A stretch of DNA of 64,000 bases from Avimonas intestinalis (lineage in GTDB: Bacteria > Bacillota > Clostridia > Oscillospirales > Acutalibacteraceae): positions 1 through 64,000 of the forward strand of contig CAJFID010000002.1 of the NCBI GenBank assembly GCA_904380375.1, in the 5' to 3' direction. The notes beneath the pieces are model-generated. The model saw nothing but the letters and a program-made list of their open reading frames with translations. It made no database searches and had not been told where the DNA came from. Below are positions 45,638-53,994 of the stretch, in pieces (the stretch's first letter is position 1; the number at the start of each line of letters is the position of its first letter). The position numbers and the translations under genes are program-made.

Positions 45638-45838
45638 TCAATTTTGCCCAACTCTCCGGGGAAAAGTCGCATTTTCGTTTGCCTGCCCTATTTTGTCGGT
45701 TTTCCAAACCCGTGGTTTGTAAGTTGTGTCGGTTTCTGTTCATAACTTTTAGTGACTAAAAACGAAGGGAGCCGCAATCTTTGGCAAACGTGATAAAAGC
45801 GGCGCGAAGGATGCCGGATTTTCTGGAGCTTCTTTCCC

Positions 45839-46678
45839 TTATCGGAACTCTCCGGCGGACTCTTCCGCGTTCCCGCTTTCCCCGTTTTCACCGCTTTCCG
45901 GCACGGGAAGCGCCCCGCCGGCCGGGGGATCGGGATCCGCCGGCCCCGCCTGCTCTATCTGCCGGCGGAGGAATTCCCGCTCCTTCTCGCTCAGCTCCGC
46001 CGTTTCCAGCATATCCGGGCGATGGCGGAGGGTGCGCAGCAGGGACTGCTCCCGCCGCCATTTTTGGATGTTCGCATGGTGGCCGCTCAGCAGCACTTCG
46101 GGCACCTCGCGCCCCTCCCAGACGGCGGGGCGGGTATACTGGGGATATTCCAGCAGGCCGGAAAAATGGCTCTCCTCGGTAAAGCAGACGTCGTCCGACA
46201 GCACGCCTGGGATCATGCGGGCGATGCAGTCCACCAGCACCAAGGCGGGCAGTTCCCCCCCGGTGAGCACATAATCGCCGATCGAAATCTGCTCGTCAAC
46301 CAGCGCGTCCAGCACCCGTTCGTCCACCCCCTCATAATGCCCGCAGAGCACGCAGAGGTGCGGCAGGCGGGAGAGCTCCAGCGCCCGGCGCTGGGTCAGG
46401 ACTGCCCCCTGCGGGGACATGTAGATCAGGTGCGGGCGGGACCCCGCCTGCTCGCATACCGCACGGAAGCAGTCGGCGATGGGCTGGGCATACATCACCA
46501 TTCCCATCCCGCCGCCGTAGGGGTAATCGTCCACCTGCTTCTGCTTATTGAGAGTATAGTCGCGGATTTGGTGGGTATACACCGTAATCGCGCCTTTTTC
46601 CTGCGCCCGCCCCAGGATGCTCTCGCCGAGGACGCGGTCGCACATCTCGGGGAACAGGGTCATCAAATCAAAACGCAT
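45839..46678 (-). CDS. trmD: tRNA (guanine37-N1)-methyltransferase TrmD
   Basis: 279 residues; about 35 more than usual because of an acidic, Pro/Gly-rich C-terminal tail. SPOUT knot motifs LCGHYEGVDERV and GDYVLTGGELPALVLVD are intact. It makes m1G37, which prevents frameshifting. The ATG at 46678 has AAAGGA 10 bases upstream and overlaps the end of rimM by 11 bp. Confidence 0.96.
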   Translation of the reverse strand: MRFDLMTLFPEMCDRVLGESILGRAQEKGAITVYTHQIRDYTLNKQKQVDDYPYGGGMGMVMYAQPIADCFRAVCEQAGSRPHLIYMSPQGAVLTQRRALELSRLPHLCVLCGHYEGVDERVLDALVDEQISIGDYVLTGGELPALVLVDCIARMIPGVLSDDVCFTEESHFSGLLEYPQYTRPAVWEGREVPEVLLSGHHANIQKWRREQSLLRTLRHRPDMLETAELSEKEREFLRRQIEQAGPADPDPPAGGALPVPESGENGESGNAEESAGEFR

Positions 46679-47180
46679 CGTCAAACATTCCTTTGATCGG
46701 CCGGATGGCCATGACGCCGCCCGCGATATCCGTATTGATCACTACCGACGGGACGGCCGGGATCAAGGCATCGCCCTGCGGCGTGCGGATATGGTATACG
46801 TCGTTGGCGCCGGTCGCGCTGACTTCCGCCAGCGTGCCGTATTCCCGGCCGCTGTCCGCGTCCACCACCCGCAGCCCGATCAAGTCCTGGATAAAGTACG
46901 AGCCCTCCGGCAGTTCCACGTCCGCCCGGTTCAGGTACAGCACCCGCCCACGCAGGGCAGACGCCTCCTGCACGGTGGAAACCCCCTCAAGCGTCATGAG
47001 CACAACGTTCTGATGGGGGCGCGCCTTGACCTTCACCGGCGTGCGCCCCTCGTCAAAATACAGGGTCCGGAACTGCGCCAGGAACGCGGGCGAGTCGCAC
47101 CAGGGCTGAACCCGCACCTCTCCGCGCACGCCGTGGGTCCCCACGATCTGCCCGGCCTCCAAAAACGGTTTTGTAGGCAT
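46668..47180 (-). CDS. rimM: Ribosome maturation factor RimM
   Basis: 170 residues: an N-terminal RimM domain (GQIVGTHGVRGEVRVQPWCD) and a C-terminal PRC-barrel (YFIQDLIGLRVVDADSGREY; VMAIRPIKGMFDDAF). It assists 30S head assembly. ATG at 47180 after AAAGGAC. Coupled to trmD; the usual upstream rpsP and KH-domain genes are absent. Confidence 0.95.
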   Translation of the reverse strand: MPTKPFLEAGQIVGTHGVRGEVRVQPWCDSPAFLAQFRTLYFDEGRTPVKVKARPHQNVVLMTLEGVSTVQEASALRGRVLYLNRADVELPEGSYFIQDLIGLRVVDADSGREYGTLAEVSATGANDVYHIRTPQGDALIPAVPSVVINTDIAGGVMAIRPIKGMFDDAF

Positions 47181-47315
47181 CGTCTGTCCTTTCTCCCTTA
47201 CGGCCCCAGCGGGCCTCGGGCAGCGGCCAAAAGGCCGCTCATTCTTTAGTATATTCCCTTTGCGGCGGAAACGCCAGCGCCGCCCCGCCCGCTTCTTTCC
47301 GAACCTTCCAGCGGC

Positions 47316-47345
47316 ATTATACCATAAAACGCCGGGGCGAGTCCA
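47316..47345 (-). promoter_or_regulatory. Candidate promoter of rimM-trmD
   Basis: TGGACT (47345-47340), 18 bp, extended -10 TGGTATAAT ending at 47316 on the minus strand; leader of about 130 bases. Confidence 0.6.
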
Positions 47346-47443
47346 GCTTAGGGAGCCGGCCTGTACGCCCGGGCGCGCGGAAGCCGGCCTTGCCGCCGTC
47401 TTCCGCGGCTCATTCCCTTCCGTGGATTCTGCGCCGCCTATTC

Positions 47444-47474
47444 AAAAAGCCGCCGGCAACCAGCCGGCGGCTTT
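47444..47474 (-). terminator. Terminator of rpsF-ssb-rpsR
   Basis: Perfect 12-bp stem AAAGCCGCCGGC and complement, 5-nt loop, T5 on the minus strand. Confidence 0.9.
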
Positions 47475-47489
47475 GGGCGTACGGAGCGT

Positions 47490-47741
47490 TTAGTCGTTCA
47501 CATACGGCAGGAGGGCGATATGACGCGCGCGCTTGATCGCGACGGTCAGCTCCCTCTGATGGCGGGCGCAGGTACCGGTCACGCGGCGGGGAAGGATCTT
47601 CGCCCGCTCGGACATGAAGCGGCGCAGACGCGCGACATCCTTGTAATCAATGGTATCAATCTTATCAACGCAGAAGCTGCACACCTTGCGGCGGCCCTTA
47701 CGGCCGCGGGGGCGCTCCGGTCTCTCGGGTCTGTCAGCCAT
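47490..47741 (-). CDS. rpsR: 30S ribosomal protein S18
   Basis: 83 residues. KVCSFCVDKIDTIDYKDV, then LRRFMSERAKILPRRVTGTC and ARHQRELTVAIKRARHIALL are the S18 core; the CxxC and a C-x2-H (CARH) suggest a zinc-binding form. The N-terminus is Pro/Arg-rich. ATG at 47741, 43 bp after ssb, in the conserved rpsF-ssb-rpsR order. Confidence 0.97.
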   Translation of the reverse strand: MADRPERPERPRGRKGRRKVCSFCVDKIDTIDYKDVARLRRFMSERAKILPRRVTGTCARHQRELTVAIKRARHIALLPYVND

Positions 47742-47784
47742 GGCTCTCGGCCTCCTTTACATCAAAGATCTGGGTCTGTCCCGG

Positions 47785-48240
47785 TCAGAACGGCAGCTCG
47801 TCGTCACCGACAATCTCCTCAAAATCACCGGAGCCGGCGGTGGAGAAAGCGGGCGCGGATTCGCTGAACGGCGGGACCTGCGAATCGTAGCGGCCGGCGG
47901 CGGGGGCACCCTCGCTGCTGCGCTTGGACTCGCCGAAGAAAACGTTGTCGGCAACCACCTCAACCGCGGTGCGCTTGTTGCCGTCTCTGTCGGTGTAGGA
48001 ACGGGTCTGGAGGCTTCCCTGGACGGCGATCATCGACCCCTTGTGGAAGTACCGGGTCACAAACTCGGCGGTATTGCGCCAAGCGACGATGTCAATCCAA
48101 TCGGTCTGCTTCTCCTGCCCGCGGGATTGGAACGTCCGGTCCACCGCAATGCGGAAGCTGGTGACCGGAATCTGGGATTGGGTATGCCGAAGCTCCGGGT
48201 CCGCCGCCAGGCGGCCCATCAGGCAAACCACATTCAGCAT
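47785..48240 (-). CDS. ssb: Single-stranded DNA-binding protein SSB
   Basis: 151 residues. The N-terminal OB-fold (MLNVVCLMGRLAADPELRHT; DWIDIVAWRNTAEFV) spans about 1-105; a Gly/Ser/Pro-rich linker leads to the acidic tail DDELPF, which binds partner proteins. ATG at 48240, 14 bp downstream of rpsF, preceded by GGGAGGGACGAGC. Confidence 0.97.
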   Translation of the reverse strand: MLNVVCLMGRLAADPELRHTQSQIPVTSFRIAVDRTFQSRGQEKQTDWIDIVAWRNTAEFVTRYFHKGSMIAVQGSLQTRSYTDRDGNKRTAVEVVADNVFFGESKRSSEGAPAAGRYDSQVPPFSESAPAFSTAGSGDFEEIVGDDELPF

Positions 48241-48254
48241 CGCTCGTCCCTCCC

Positions 48255-48554
48255 TTATTTCTTGTCGTTGCGTACGATCAGGGAACGGAGGACGCCGTCC
48301 GTGATCTTGCTGACACGGTCGAGCTCGGCCGGGAATTCCGGCCCGCTGACGAACTTGTACAGCACATAGAAGCCTTCCGCTTCATCGTTGATCAGGTAAG
48401 CGAGCCTGCGCTTGCCCCATTCGTCCACCTCGCCGAGTTCCGCGTTCTGCTCGATCAGGGTTTTAAACTTCTCGGACATCGCGGCGATGCCTTCCTCCCC
48501 CAGCGTCATGGAGAAGATAAATACGGCCTCGTAGGAACCTTTGACTGTGGGCAT
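48255..48554 (-). CDS. rpsF: 30S ribosomal protein S6
   Basis: 99 residues, ferredoxin-like fold: YEAVFIFSMTLGEEGIAAM, VDEWGKRRLAYLIND and EGFYVLYKFVS are conserved. S6 binds S18 in the ribosome. The ATG at 48554 (MPTVKGSYE) follows GAGGAGGTG by 7 bases, so the earlier in-frame start is not used. Confidence 0.97.
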   Translation of the reverse strand: MPTVKGSYEAVFIFSMTLGEEGIAAMSEKFKTLIEQNAELGEVDEWGKRRLAYLINDEAEGFYVLYKFVSGPEFPAELDRVSKITDGVLRSLIVRNDKK

Positions 48555-48563
48555 AGTTTTGCA

Positions 48564-48650
48564 CCTCCTCATGGTCTAATGGCCCCGGCTCGCCGGCCGG
48601 AGCAAGGATATTTTGGCGCAGAAAAGCGCCGTGCCGATTTTGGCACCAAA
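48564..48650 (-). promoter_or_regulatory. Structured 5' leader of rpsF (possible S6:S18 autoregulation site)
   Basis: Three consecutive small hairpins can form on the transcript: GTGCC/GGCAC, GGCGC/GCGCC and GCTCG/CGAGC. Leaders of rpsF operons are known to be bound by the S6:S18 complex in many bacteria; whether this one fits that motif is not shown. Confidence 0.35.
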
Positions 48651-48652
48651 TT

Positions 48653-48681
48653 AGTATACCAGGACAATCCCTTTCCGTCAA
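48653..48681 (-). promoter_or_regulatory. Promoter of rpsF-ssb-rpsR
   Basis: TTGACG (48681-48676), 17 bp, extended -10 TGGTATACT (box 48658-48653) on the minus strand. Confidence 0.8.
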
Positions 48682-48753
48682 CCCCCGCGGCGGTTTTTCC
48701 GTCAAATTTTGGAGGACCATCCGCCTGCAAACGCCGCTGGCACGAAGTTTCCC

Positions 48754-48782
48754 TTTACAATACGCGGCAAATCCCCTATAAT
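48754..48782 (+). promoter_or_regulatory. Promoter of prfB
   Basis: TTTACA (48754-48759), 17 bp, TATAAT (48777-48782), about 110 bp upstream of prfB; divergent from the rpsF promoter. Confidence 0.8.
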
Positions 48783-48896
48783 TGAGAAGAGTTTCCGGAA
48801 TGTCCGGGACAGCCCTGGAAACCACGGAAAACGGCAGAAGCGAAAGCGGTGCGCAAAGGAAACGGCGCCCGATCTTATGGTAAAGGATGAAATCCC

Positions 48897-50027
48897 ATGC
48901 TGGAATTTGACGAACTGCGGCTGCGGCTGGAGGGCCTGAAGCCGGACATTGACGACCTGGCCGGCGCGCTCGGGCTGGATCAGAGCCGGAAAGAGCTGGC
49001 CGAGCTCGAAGAAAAGGCGGCGGCCCCGAATTTCTGGGACGACATGGAGGGGGCACAGGCGGTTTTGCAGCGATCCGCCGCCCTCAAGGACAAAGTAGAG
49101 GGATACGCCGCGCTGGTCGACGCCTACAACGACACGCTGACCCTGATCGAGCTGGCGAATGAGGAGGGCGACCTCTCCCTGCTTGAGGAATGCACCGCCG
49201 GGGTAGACAAGGTGCAGGCCGCAATGGAAGAGCAGCGCCTTTCCACCCTGCTGTCCGGCGAATACGACGCCAAGAACGCGATCCTCACCTTCCACGCGGG
49301 CGCGGGCGGCACCGAGGCGCAGGACTGGGCCGAGATGCTCTACCGGATGTACACCCACTGGGCGGAGCGCCACGGCTTCCAATACAAAATCCTCGACTAT
49401 CTTGATGGGGACGAGGCGGGGCTTAAGAGCGCTTCGATCCTGATTGAGGGGATGAACGCTTACGGCTATCTCAAGGGCGAATCCGGGGTACACCGCCTGG
49501 TGCGCGTCTCCCCCTTTGACGCCTCCGGCCGGCGGCACACCTCCTTTGCCGCGCTTGAGGTCATTCCCGAAATCGACGACGATATTGAGGTCGAAATCCG
49601 GCCGGAGGACCTGAAGGTCGATACCTACCGTTCGGGCGGCGCGGGCGGCCAGCACGTCAACAAAACCGAATCCGCCATCCGGATTACCCACATCCCCACC
49701 GGTATCGTGGTCGCCTGCCAGAACGAGCGCAGCCAGTTCCAGAACCGCGACGTGGCGATGAAGATGCTGAAATCCAAGCTGGTGGAGATCAAAGAGCGGG
49801 AGCATTACGACAAGATTGAAGACATCAAAGGCGGCCAGGCCCAGATCGCCTGGGGCAGCCAGATCCGTTCCTATGTGTTCATGCCCTATACCCTGGTCAA
49901 GGATCACCGCACCGGCTACGAAACCGGGAACATCGCCGCCGTGATGGACGGCGACCTGGACGGCTTTATCAACGCCTACCTGAAGGCCTTCGCCAACGGG
50001 ACGCTGGGCAACAAGGACAAAGAGTAA
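48897..50027 (+). CDS. prfB: Peptide chain release factor 2 (RF2)
   Basis: 376 residues. The stop-codon recognition tripeptide SPF is in LVRVSPFDASG and the catalytic GGQ in SGGAGGQHVNKTES. It terminates translation at UGA and UAA. The ATG at 48897 has AAAGGA 9 bases upstream. The protein reads through in one frame from the usual N-terminus (MLEFDELRLRLEGLKPDIDD), so the programmed +1 frameshift found in most prfB genes is absent. It has its own promoter and terminator. Confidence 0.97.
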   Translation: MLEFDELRLRLEGLKPDIDDLAGALGLDQSRKELAELEEKAAAPNFWDDMEGAQAVLQRSAALKDKVEGYAALVDAYNDTLTLIELANEEGDLSLLEECTAGVDKVQAAMEEQRLSTLLSGEYDAKNAILTFHAGAGGTEAQDWAEMLYRMYTHWAERHGFQYKILDYLDGDEAGLKSASILIEGMNAYGYLKGESGVHRLVRVSPFDASGRRHTSFAALEVIPEIDDDIEVEIRPEDLKVDTYRSGGAGGQHVNKTESAIRITHIPTGIVVACQNERSQFQNRDVAMKMLKSKLVEIKEREHYDKIEDIKGGQAQIAWGSQIRSYVFMPYTLVKDHRTGYETGNIAAVMDGDLDGFINAYLKAFANGTLGNKDKE

Positions 50028-50039
50028 TTCCCCCTCTGT

Positions 50040-50084
50040 CAGCCGTCCGGCTAAGCAGCCGCTTAGCCGTCCGGCTGTTTGCTT
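50040..50084 (+). terminator. Terminator of prfB
   Basis: Long hairpin (CAGCCG..CGGCTAAGC and complement with a 2-bp mismatch) followed by TTTGCTT. Confidence 0.75.
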
Positions 50085-50158
50085 GCCCGACAGGCTCTCA
50101 GAAGCACCCAGGACGCGGCGCAGGACGGAAGCGCAGCGGGAACCCCTCTCGCAGGCAG

Positions 50159-50192
50159 AAAAAATCCCCGGAAGAACCCTCCGGGGATTTTT
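50159..50192. terminator. Bidirectional terminator between prfB and the M23 gene
   Basis: Perfect 12-bp stem AAAATCCCCGGA and complement, 7-nt loop, with T-runs on both strands (T6 on minus). Confidence 0.9.
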
Positions 50193-50211
50193 GATCGTTT
50201 ACTCCGTGAAC

Positions 50212-51981
50212 CTACAGATACGGCGTCGGGTTGACCGGGCTGCCATTGATGCGGATCTCAAAATGCAGATGCGCGCCATACGAATTCCCGGAATTTCCCG
50301 CCCGGGCAATCAGCTGCCCCTGGCTGACCTTTTGGCCGACGCTGACGTTGATGCTGCTGCAGTGGGCGTACATGGTGCGGTATCCGCCGCCATGGTCAAT
50401 CACTACATACAGGCCGTAGCCGCCGCCCCAGCCGCTGGTATTGACCTCCACCACGGTGCCGCCGTCCGCGGCCAAAATCTCCTTGCCGTAGACGCCGTTG
50501 CCGGAAATATCAATGCCCGCGTGGAAGGAGCCGGACCGATAGCCGTAGGGGGACGAAATCATCTTGCAGCTCGGCAGCGGCCAGATGAAGCGGCCGGTCG
50601 AAATGCCGTCGCCCTGCGCGCTGACGCTGGGGTTGACCTTTTTGGAGCCGACCACAATCACCTTTTCCACCGGTTCCTTGGTCACCTCGGAGGAAAGGAT
50701 GGTGCGGGACTGCTCCAGCCCGTCCAGGTAGGTGACCTCCGCGGTCACCAGGCGTTCGCCCTCCTGCCCTTCGGTCCGCACGCTCTGATAGCCGATATAC
50801 TGGCTGCTGTCCTCCACCTTTTTGGTGGTGTAGTCAATGGTTTCGGTATACTGGACGGTGCGGACCACCTGGACCCGCAGGTAGGGCTGCGCCTTCTGGA
50901 TCAGCACCTCCACGTCCGGGAAAATGTTGTCGTCAAACCCGGGGTTGAGAGCGCGGAGTTCGTCAAGAGTCATATCGGTCTTGGCCGCGATCGACAGCGG
51001 CGCATCCCCGGCGACGATGGTGTAATACTTGTCGACCATCGTCTCATGGGTCAGATACGTCTCCATCTCCTCGGCCGTCATAATGGTGGAGACCGGGTAA
51101 AGCCCTTCGACGATCTCCACATCCTGGACGAATTCCACCCGCTCCTCGGCGCCGTCCTGGCTGCGGTAGGAGTCGAGGATGCCGTCCAATACGGCGTCCA
51201 GCTCGCTGCGGGACTGCACCGAGCCCTCAAACTTGCCGTCAATATATAAGCCGCATACCTCCGCAATGGAATCGCTGGACGAACGAAGGATGCTGTCGCA
51301 AAGCTCTTTTTCATCCATGATGTCGGTTTGGGACACCATGGCAAGGGTCATCTTGGGGGTACGCTCCACCTCAAAGGAATTGTCGGTGTTGATCACCCGG
51401 TCCGTCGCCATGCTGGCGGCGCTGTCGAACACGCCCTCATCCGAAATGTAGCCGAGCGTCTCGCCGTTGTATTCGAGCGCCAGGGCAAAGGTCTGATGGG
51501 TCCAGAAGTTTACGGTAAAGACCAGCGCGCACACCGCAGCGGCAGGGGCCGCGAGGTTCAGGATGCTCTTGAGCGCATGGTGATGGCGGCGTACCGCCAG
51601 GAACGGCAGCAGCAGGACCTGCCCCACCGCGTGCAGGGGATGGCGCCGAAACGCCTGCTTGATGCGGCGGCCGGCAAGGGGAAACCCTTTGCCGAAGCGG
51701 ACAATCTCCGCCCCTATGGCGCGCAGGTGGCGCAGTGCCAGGAAATCCAGGGCCTTATACAACAAGCGTCCGACCGGGGTCAACAGGCGGGCCGCACGCT
51801 TTCCGATGAAGCGGAAAATGCGGACGGTCTGGATCCCCGTCCAATACGATACGGTATAGCCGATATGGTAGGCTGTTTTCAAGCGCGGCCAGACACTGGT
51901 TTTTGCTATTTCGCAAGCCCGGCGGCCAAACCGCGCGATCCGCTGTGCGATCTCACTCCCATTGAAAGGCAAACGGCTCAC
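50212..51981 (-). CDS. M23 family cell-wall endopeptidase with LysM and G5 domains
   Basis: 589 residues: a long basic cytoplasmic N-terminus (1-140), one membrane helix (about 141-163), then an extracytoplasmic part with a LysM motif (YYTIVAGDAPLSIAAKTDMT; about 320-365), a G5 domain (about 370-450) and a C-terminal M23 zinc peptidase domain (SPYGYRSGSFHAGIDIS; HCSSINVSVGQ; AHLHFEIRI) with the HxxxD and HxH zinc ligands. It should cut peptide cross-links in peptidoglycan. ATG at 51981. A WalR-type box lies in its promoter region. Confidence 0.93.
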   Translation of the reverse strand: MSRLPFNGSEIAQRIARFGRRACEIAKTSVWPRLKTAYHIGYTVSYWTGIQTVRIFRFIGKRAARLLTPVGRLLYKALDFLALRHLRAIGAEIVRFGKGFPLAGRRIKQAFRRHPLHAVGQVLLLPFLAVRRHHHALKSILNLAAPAAAVCALVFTVNFWTHQTFALALEYNGETLGYISDEGVFDSAASMATDRVINTDNSFEVERTPKMTLAMVSQTDIMDEKELCDSILRSSSDSIAEVCGLYIDGKFEGSVQSRSELDAVLDGILDSYRSQDGAEERVEFVQDVEIVEGLYPVSTIMTAEEMETYLTHETMVDKYYTIVAGDAPLSIAAKTDMTLDELRALNPGFDDNIFPDVEVLIQKAQPYLRVQVVRTVQYTETIDYTTKKVEDSSQYIGYQSVRTEGQEGERLVTAEVTYLDGLEQSRTILSSEVTKEPVEKVIVVGSKKVNPSVSAQGDGISTGRFIWPLPSCKMISSPYGYRSGSFHAGIDISGNGVYGKEILAADGGTVVEVNTSGWGGGYGLYVVIDHGGGYRTMYAHCSSINVSVGQKVSQGQLIARAGNSGNSYGAHLHFEIRINGSPVNPTPYL

Positions 51982-52085
51982 ATCCTTCCCTACAAAGTCC
52001 CGGCAGGGCCTGTCCTTCCCGGACAGCCGGCGCCCGCCTCACGACAGCCGGCAGCAGCGCCGGACGATTTACTCTTCGGAAAATG

Positions 52086-52102
52086 GTTACAATCTTGTAA
52101 CA
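52086..52102 (-). promoter_or_regulatory. WalR-type box upstream of the M23 gene
   Basis: The minus strand reads TGTTAC-AAGAT-TGTAAC, an exact match to TGTWAH-N5-TGTWAH, the WalR (YycF) consensus. It lies about 12 bp downstream of the -10 box, a position that favours repression (inference). Confidence 0.6.
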
Positions 52103-52113
52103 ACCTGTACTCT

Positions 52114-52141
52114 ATTATACTCAAAAGTTACAGGATTGCAA
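52114..52141 (-). promoter_or_regulatory. Promoter of the M23 peptidase gene
   Basis: TTGCAA (52141-52136), 16 bp, TATAAT (52119-52114) on the minus strand. Confidence 0.75.
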
Positions 52142-52219
52142 CCCTTTCCGGGGAAGTTCATGACTTTATGTCAAAATATTTTCCTCAACGCAGACTTTGT
52201 ATAGTAAATTATAACGAAA

Positions 52220-52690
52220 TTACGCCGGGTACGCCAGCCTAAGCGGCGTCCAATTTTCCAAAACGTGGAGCATCGCCGCTGCGTATCTCCTGGCCTTCGG
52301 CAGGTCGTGCTCGCGGTAATTCCCGCACTCCGCGGCGGAAGCGCCGGGGATCTCCCCGTCAAATCCGGCAATAAAGGCCAGCGCCTCCTTGGTCAGGGCA
52401 ATCACCGTTTCGGGCGGCAGGCGGCGGGTGAGGAAGTAAAAGCCCGTGCGGCAGCCCATCGGCCCAAAATAGACCACCCGGTCGCTGTATTCGCCGCTGC
52501 GGACATAGGTGGCGAACAGGTGCTCTATCGTATGCATCGCGGCGGTTTCAAGATACGGCGGCGTATTCGGGCGGACAAAGCGCAGGTCGTAGGTGGTCAC
52601 GTCCCCATCCACCCGGGAGGTATACATCCCCGGCATCAGGCGGGTATGGTCAATTTGAAAGCTGGCGATTTTCTGGAGCTTGTCCGGCAT
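52220..52690 (-). CDS. luxS: S-ribosylhomocysteine lyase LuxS
   Basis: 156 residues. Metal ligands H53 and H57 (HTIEH, with E56 as general base) and C122 (AECGNYREHD), and the catalytic cysteine C80 (GPMGCRTGFY) are all present. It cleaves S-ribosylhomocysteine to homocysteine and the AI-2 precursor DPD, in the activated methyl cycle. ATG at 52690 preceded by AAGGGGG. Monocistronic; the partner nucleosidase gene is not adjacent. Confidence 0.97.
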   Translation of the reverse strand: MPDKLQKIASFQIDHTRLMPGMYTSRVDGDVTTYDLRFVRPNTPPYLETAAMHTIEHLFATYVRSGEYSDRVVYFGPMGCRTGFYFLTRRLPPETVIALTKEALAFIAGFDGEIPGASAAECGNYREHDLPKARRYAAAMLHVLENWTPLRLAYPA

Positions 52691-52779
52691 ATGCCCGGCC
52701 CCCTTTATATATAAAGTAAAGTAGGCAAGAATCCACGGGGCGGCGCGTTTCCCGGCGGACGGCGCCGGGCGAGGGGCCC

Positions 52780-53730
52780 TCAGCCCTTGATCTCGTAAAC
52801 CCCCGGCAGGTCGCTGGAAAAGCCGCGGTCCTGGGTGATTTCCTGCATCGAACGGCCGTTGTCCAGAGCGCCGAGGAACTCGATGATCATATCCGCCGCC
52901 TCGTTGGCCGCCAGGTCGTAAAGGTCAAAAAAGCTGTCCGTGCTGGTATAATCCTCGTCAAAGGGGTTCTTCCATTCCACGTGCCTCTCGTTGGCATAGT
53001 CCCAGTCCCCCGTGTTCAAGGGACGGAGCAGGGAGGTCGCAAAATGCCCGCCGCGGGTCAGCTTTTCAACCGGCCGCAGGAGGAGCTTCTGCCGCAGCAG
53101 CGAGCGGTCGGTCATGAAAAACAGGGCCTGCCGCATATCGCCGGGCGCATGGGCCAGATGCTCCGCCGGCACATTCATCCCGAACAGGCGGGAAAGCACC
53201 GGCTGGTACAGGCGGCCGACCGAAAGGTACAGGCCGTCGCGGTCCTTCGGCAGCACCGTTTGCAGCTTGAAATCGCTCATCAGGCGGCCGGATTCCCGGC
53301 GGAGGGTCAGGGTATCCAGCGCGCTCTCTATCCGGAAGTGGTATTGGTGCGCGTTTTTGCCGTAGCCGGGATCCTCCCGCTCCAGCTGCTCCTGGGCCCA
53401 AAGGATGTAGGGATGGGCGGCGCGGTCAAGCGCATAATGGCAGAAAAAGCCCTCCACATAGCCCAGCATCCGCTCCGGCTGCCGCCGCTCCGCCCGCAGG
53501 ACGCGGCGGAACTCCTCAAACAGGCGGGCCGGGCTGATCCGGTGCAGCTTCTGCCCGGCGACAACATAGCTCTGCCCCGGCTCCCATGGAAGGACGCGGT
53601 GGAAAAAGAAGACGTCCGGCCCCTGGGCGCCAATCAGCGCCGCTTCGCGGTCGGCTACCTCCACCCCCGCCTTTTTCAGCTTGGAAAACACACGGAGCGC
53701 AAATTCATAATGGGTTACCAGCGCGGGCAT
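52780..53730 (-). CDS. Zinc-dependent phospholipase C-like protein
   Basis: 316 residues, no signal peptide. The N-terminal PALVTHYEFALRVF, the GAQGPDVFFFHR motif, GYVEGFFCHYALDRAAHPYI and the conserved HFRIE segment match the zinc-dependent phospholipase C-like (ZnPC) family of Firmicutes; several His/Asp residues could bind metal. The physiological substrate is unknown. The ATG at 53730 has AGGAGG 7 bases upstream; an in-frame GTG two codons earlier is less likely. Monocistronic, with a palindrome at its promoter. Confidence 0.75.
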   Translation of the reverse strand: MPALVTHYEFALRVFSKLKKAGVEVADREAALIGAQGPDVFFFHRVLPWEPGQSYVVAGQKLHRISPARLFEEFRRVLRAERRQPERMLGYVEGFFCHYALDRAAHPYILWAQEQLEREDPGYGKNAHQYHFRIESALDTLTLRRESGRLMSDFKLQTVLPKDRDGLYLSVGRLYQPVLSRLFGMNVPAEHLAHAPGDMRQALFFMTDRSLLRQKLLLRPVEKLTRGGHFATSLLRPLNTGDWDYANERHVEWKNPFDEDYTSTDSFFDLYDLAANEAADMIIEFLGALDNGRSMQEITQDRGFSSDLPGVYEIKG

Positions 53731-53781
53731 ACCCACTCCTCCTTTTATGGCAAGCAGATGCCGGCGGGCCGCGCCCGTCCC

Positions 53782-53803
53782 AGCACAATTTGTGCTTATT
53801 ATA
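53782..53803 (-). promoter_or_regulatory. Extended -10 promoter and palindrome upstream of the ZnPC-like gene
   Basis: Minus strand TGCTATAAT (box 53803-53798) without a clear -35; immediately downstream is the 15-bp palindrome AGCACAA-T-TTGTGCT (53782-53796), a candidate operator. Confidence 0.5.
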
Positions 53804-53994
53804 GCACCGCCGGGATCAAAAAGGATGTCAAAAATGCAAACATTAAGAAAATATACCGATTTCCTAAGATTTCCATCTTCAACCGGCGGATGCCGAAAGG
53901 GCGGCGCGCTACAGGCCCTGGCCGGTGCATCACCAAGCGGCCGGGGAGCGCCGGCGGACGGCCCGCGAGGACGCCCATCGATACCGGAACCGGC

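Noticed and set aside
48702..49907. A 401-codon open frame antisense to prfB
   Set aside because: RF2 on the plus strand has all motifs; the antisense frame shows no domain.
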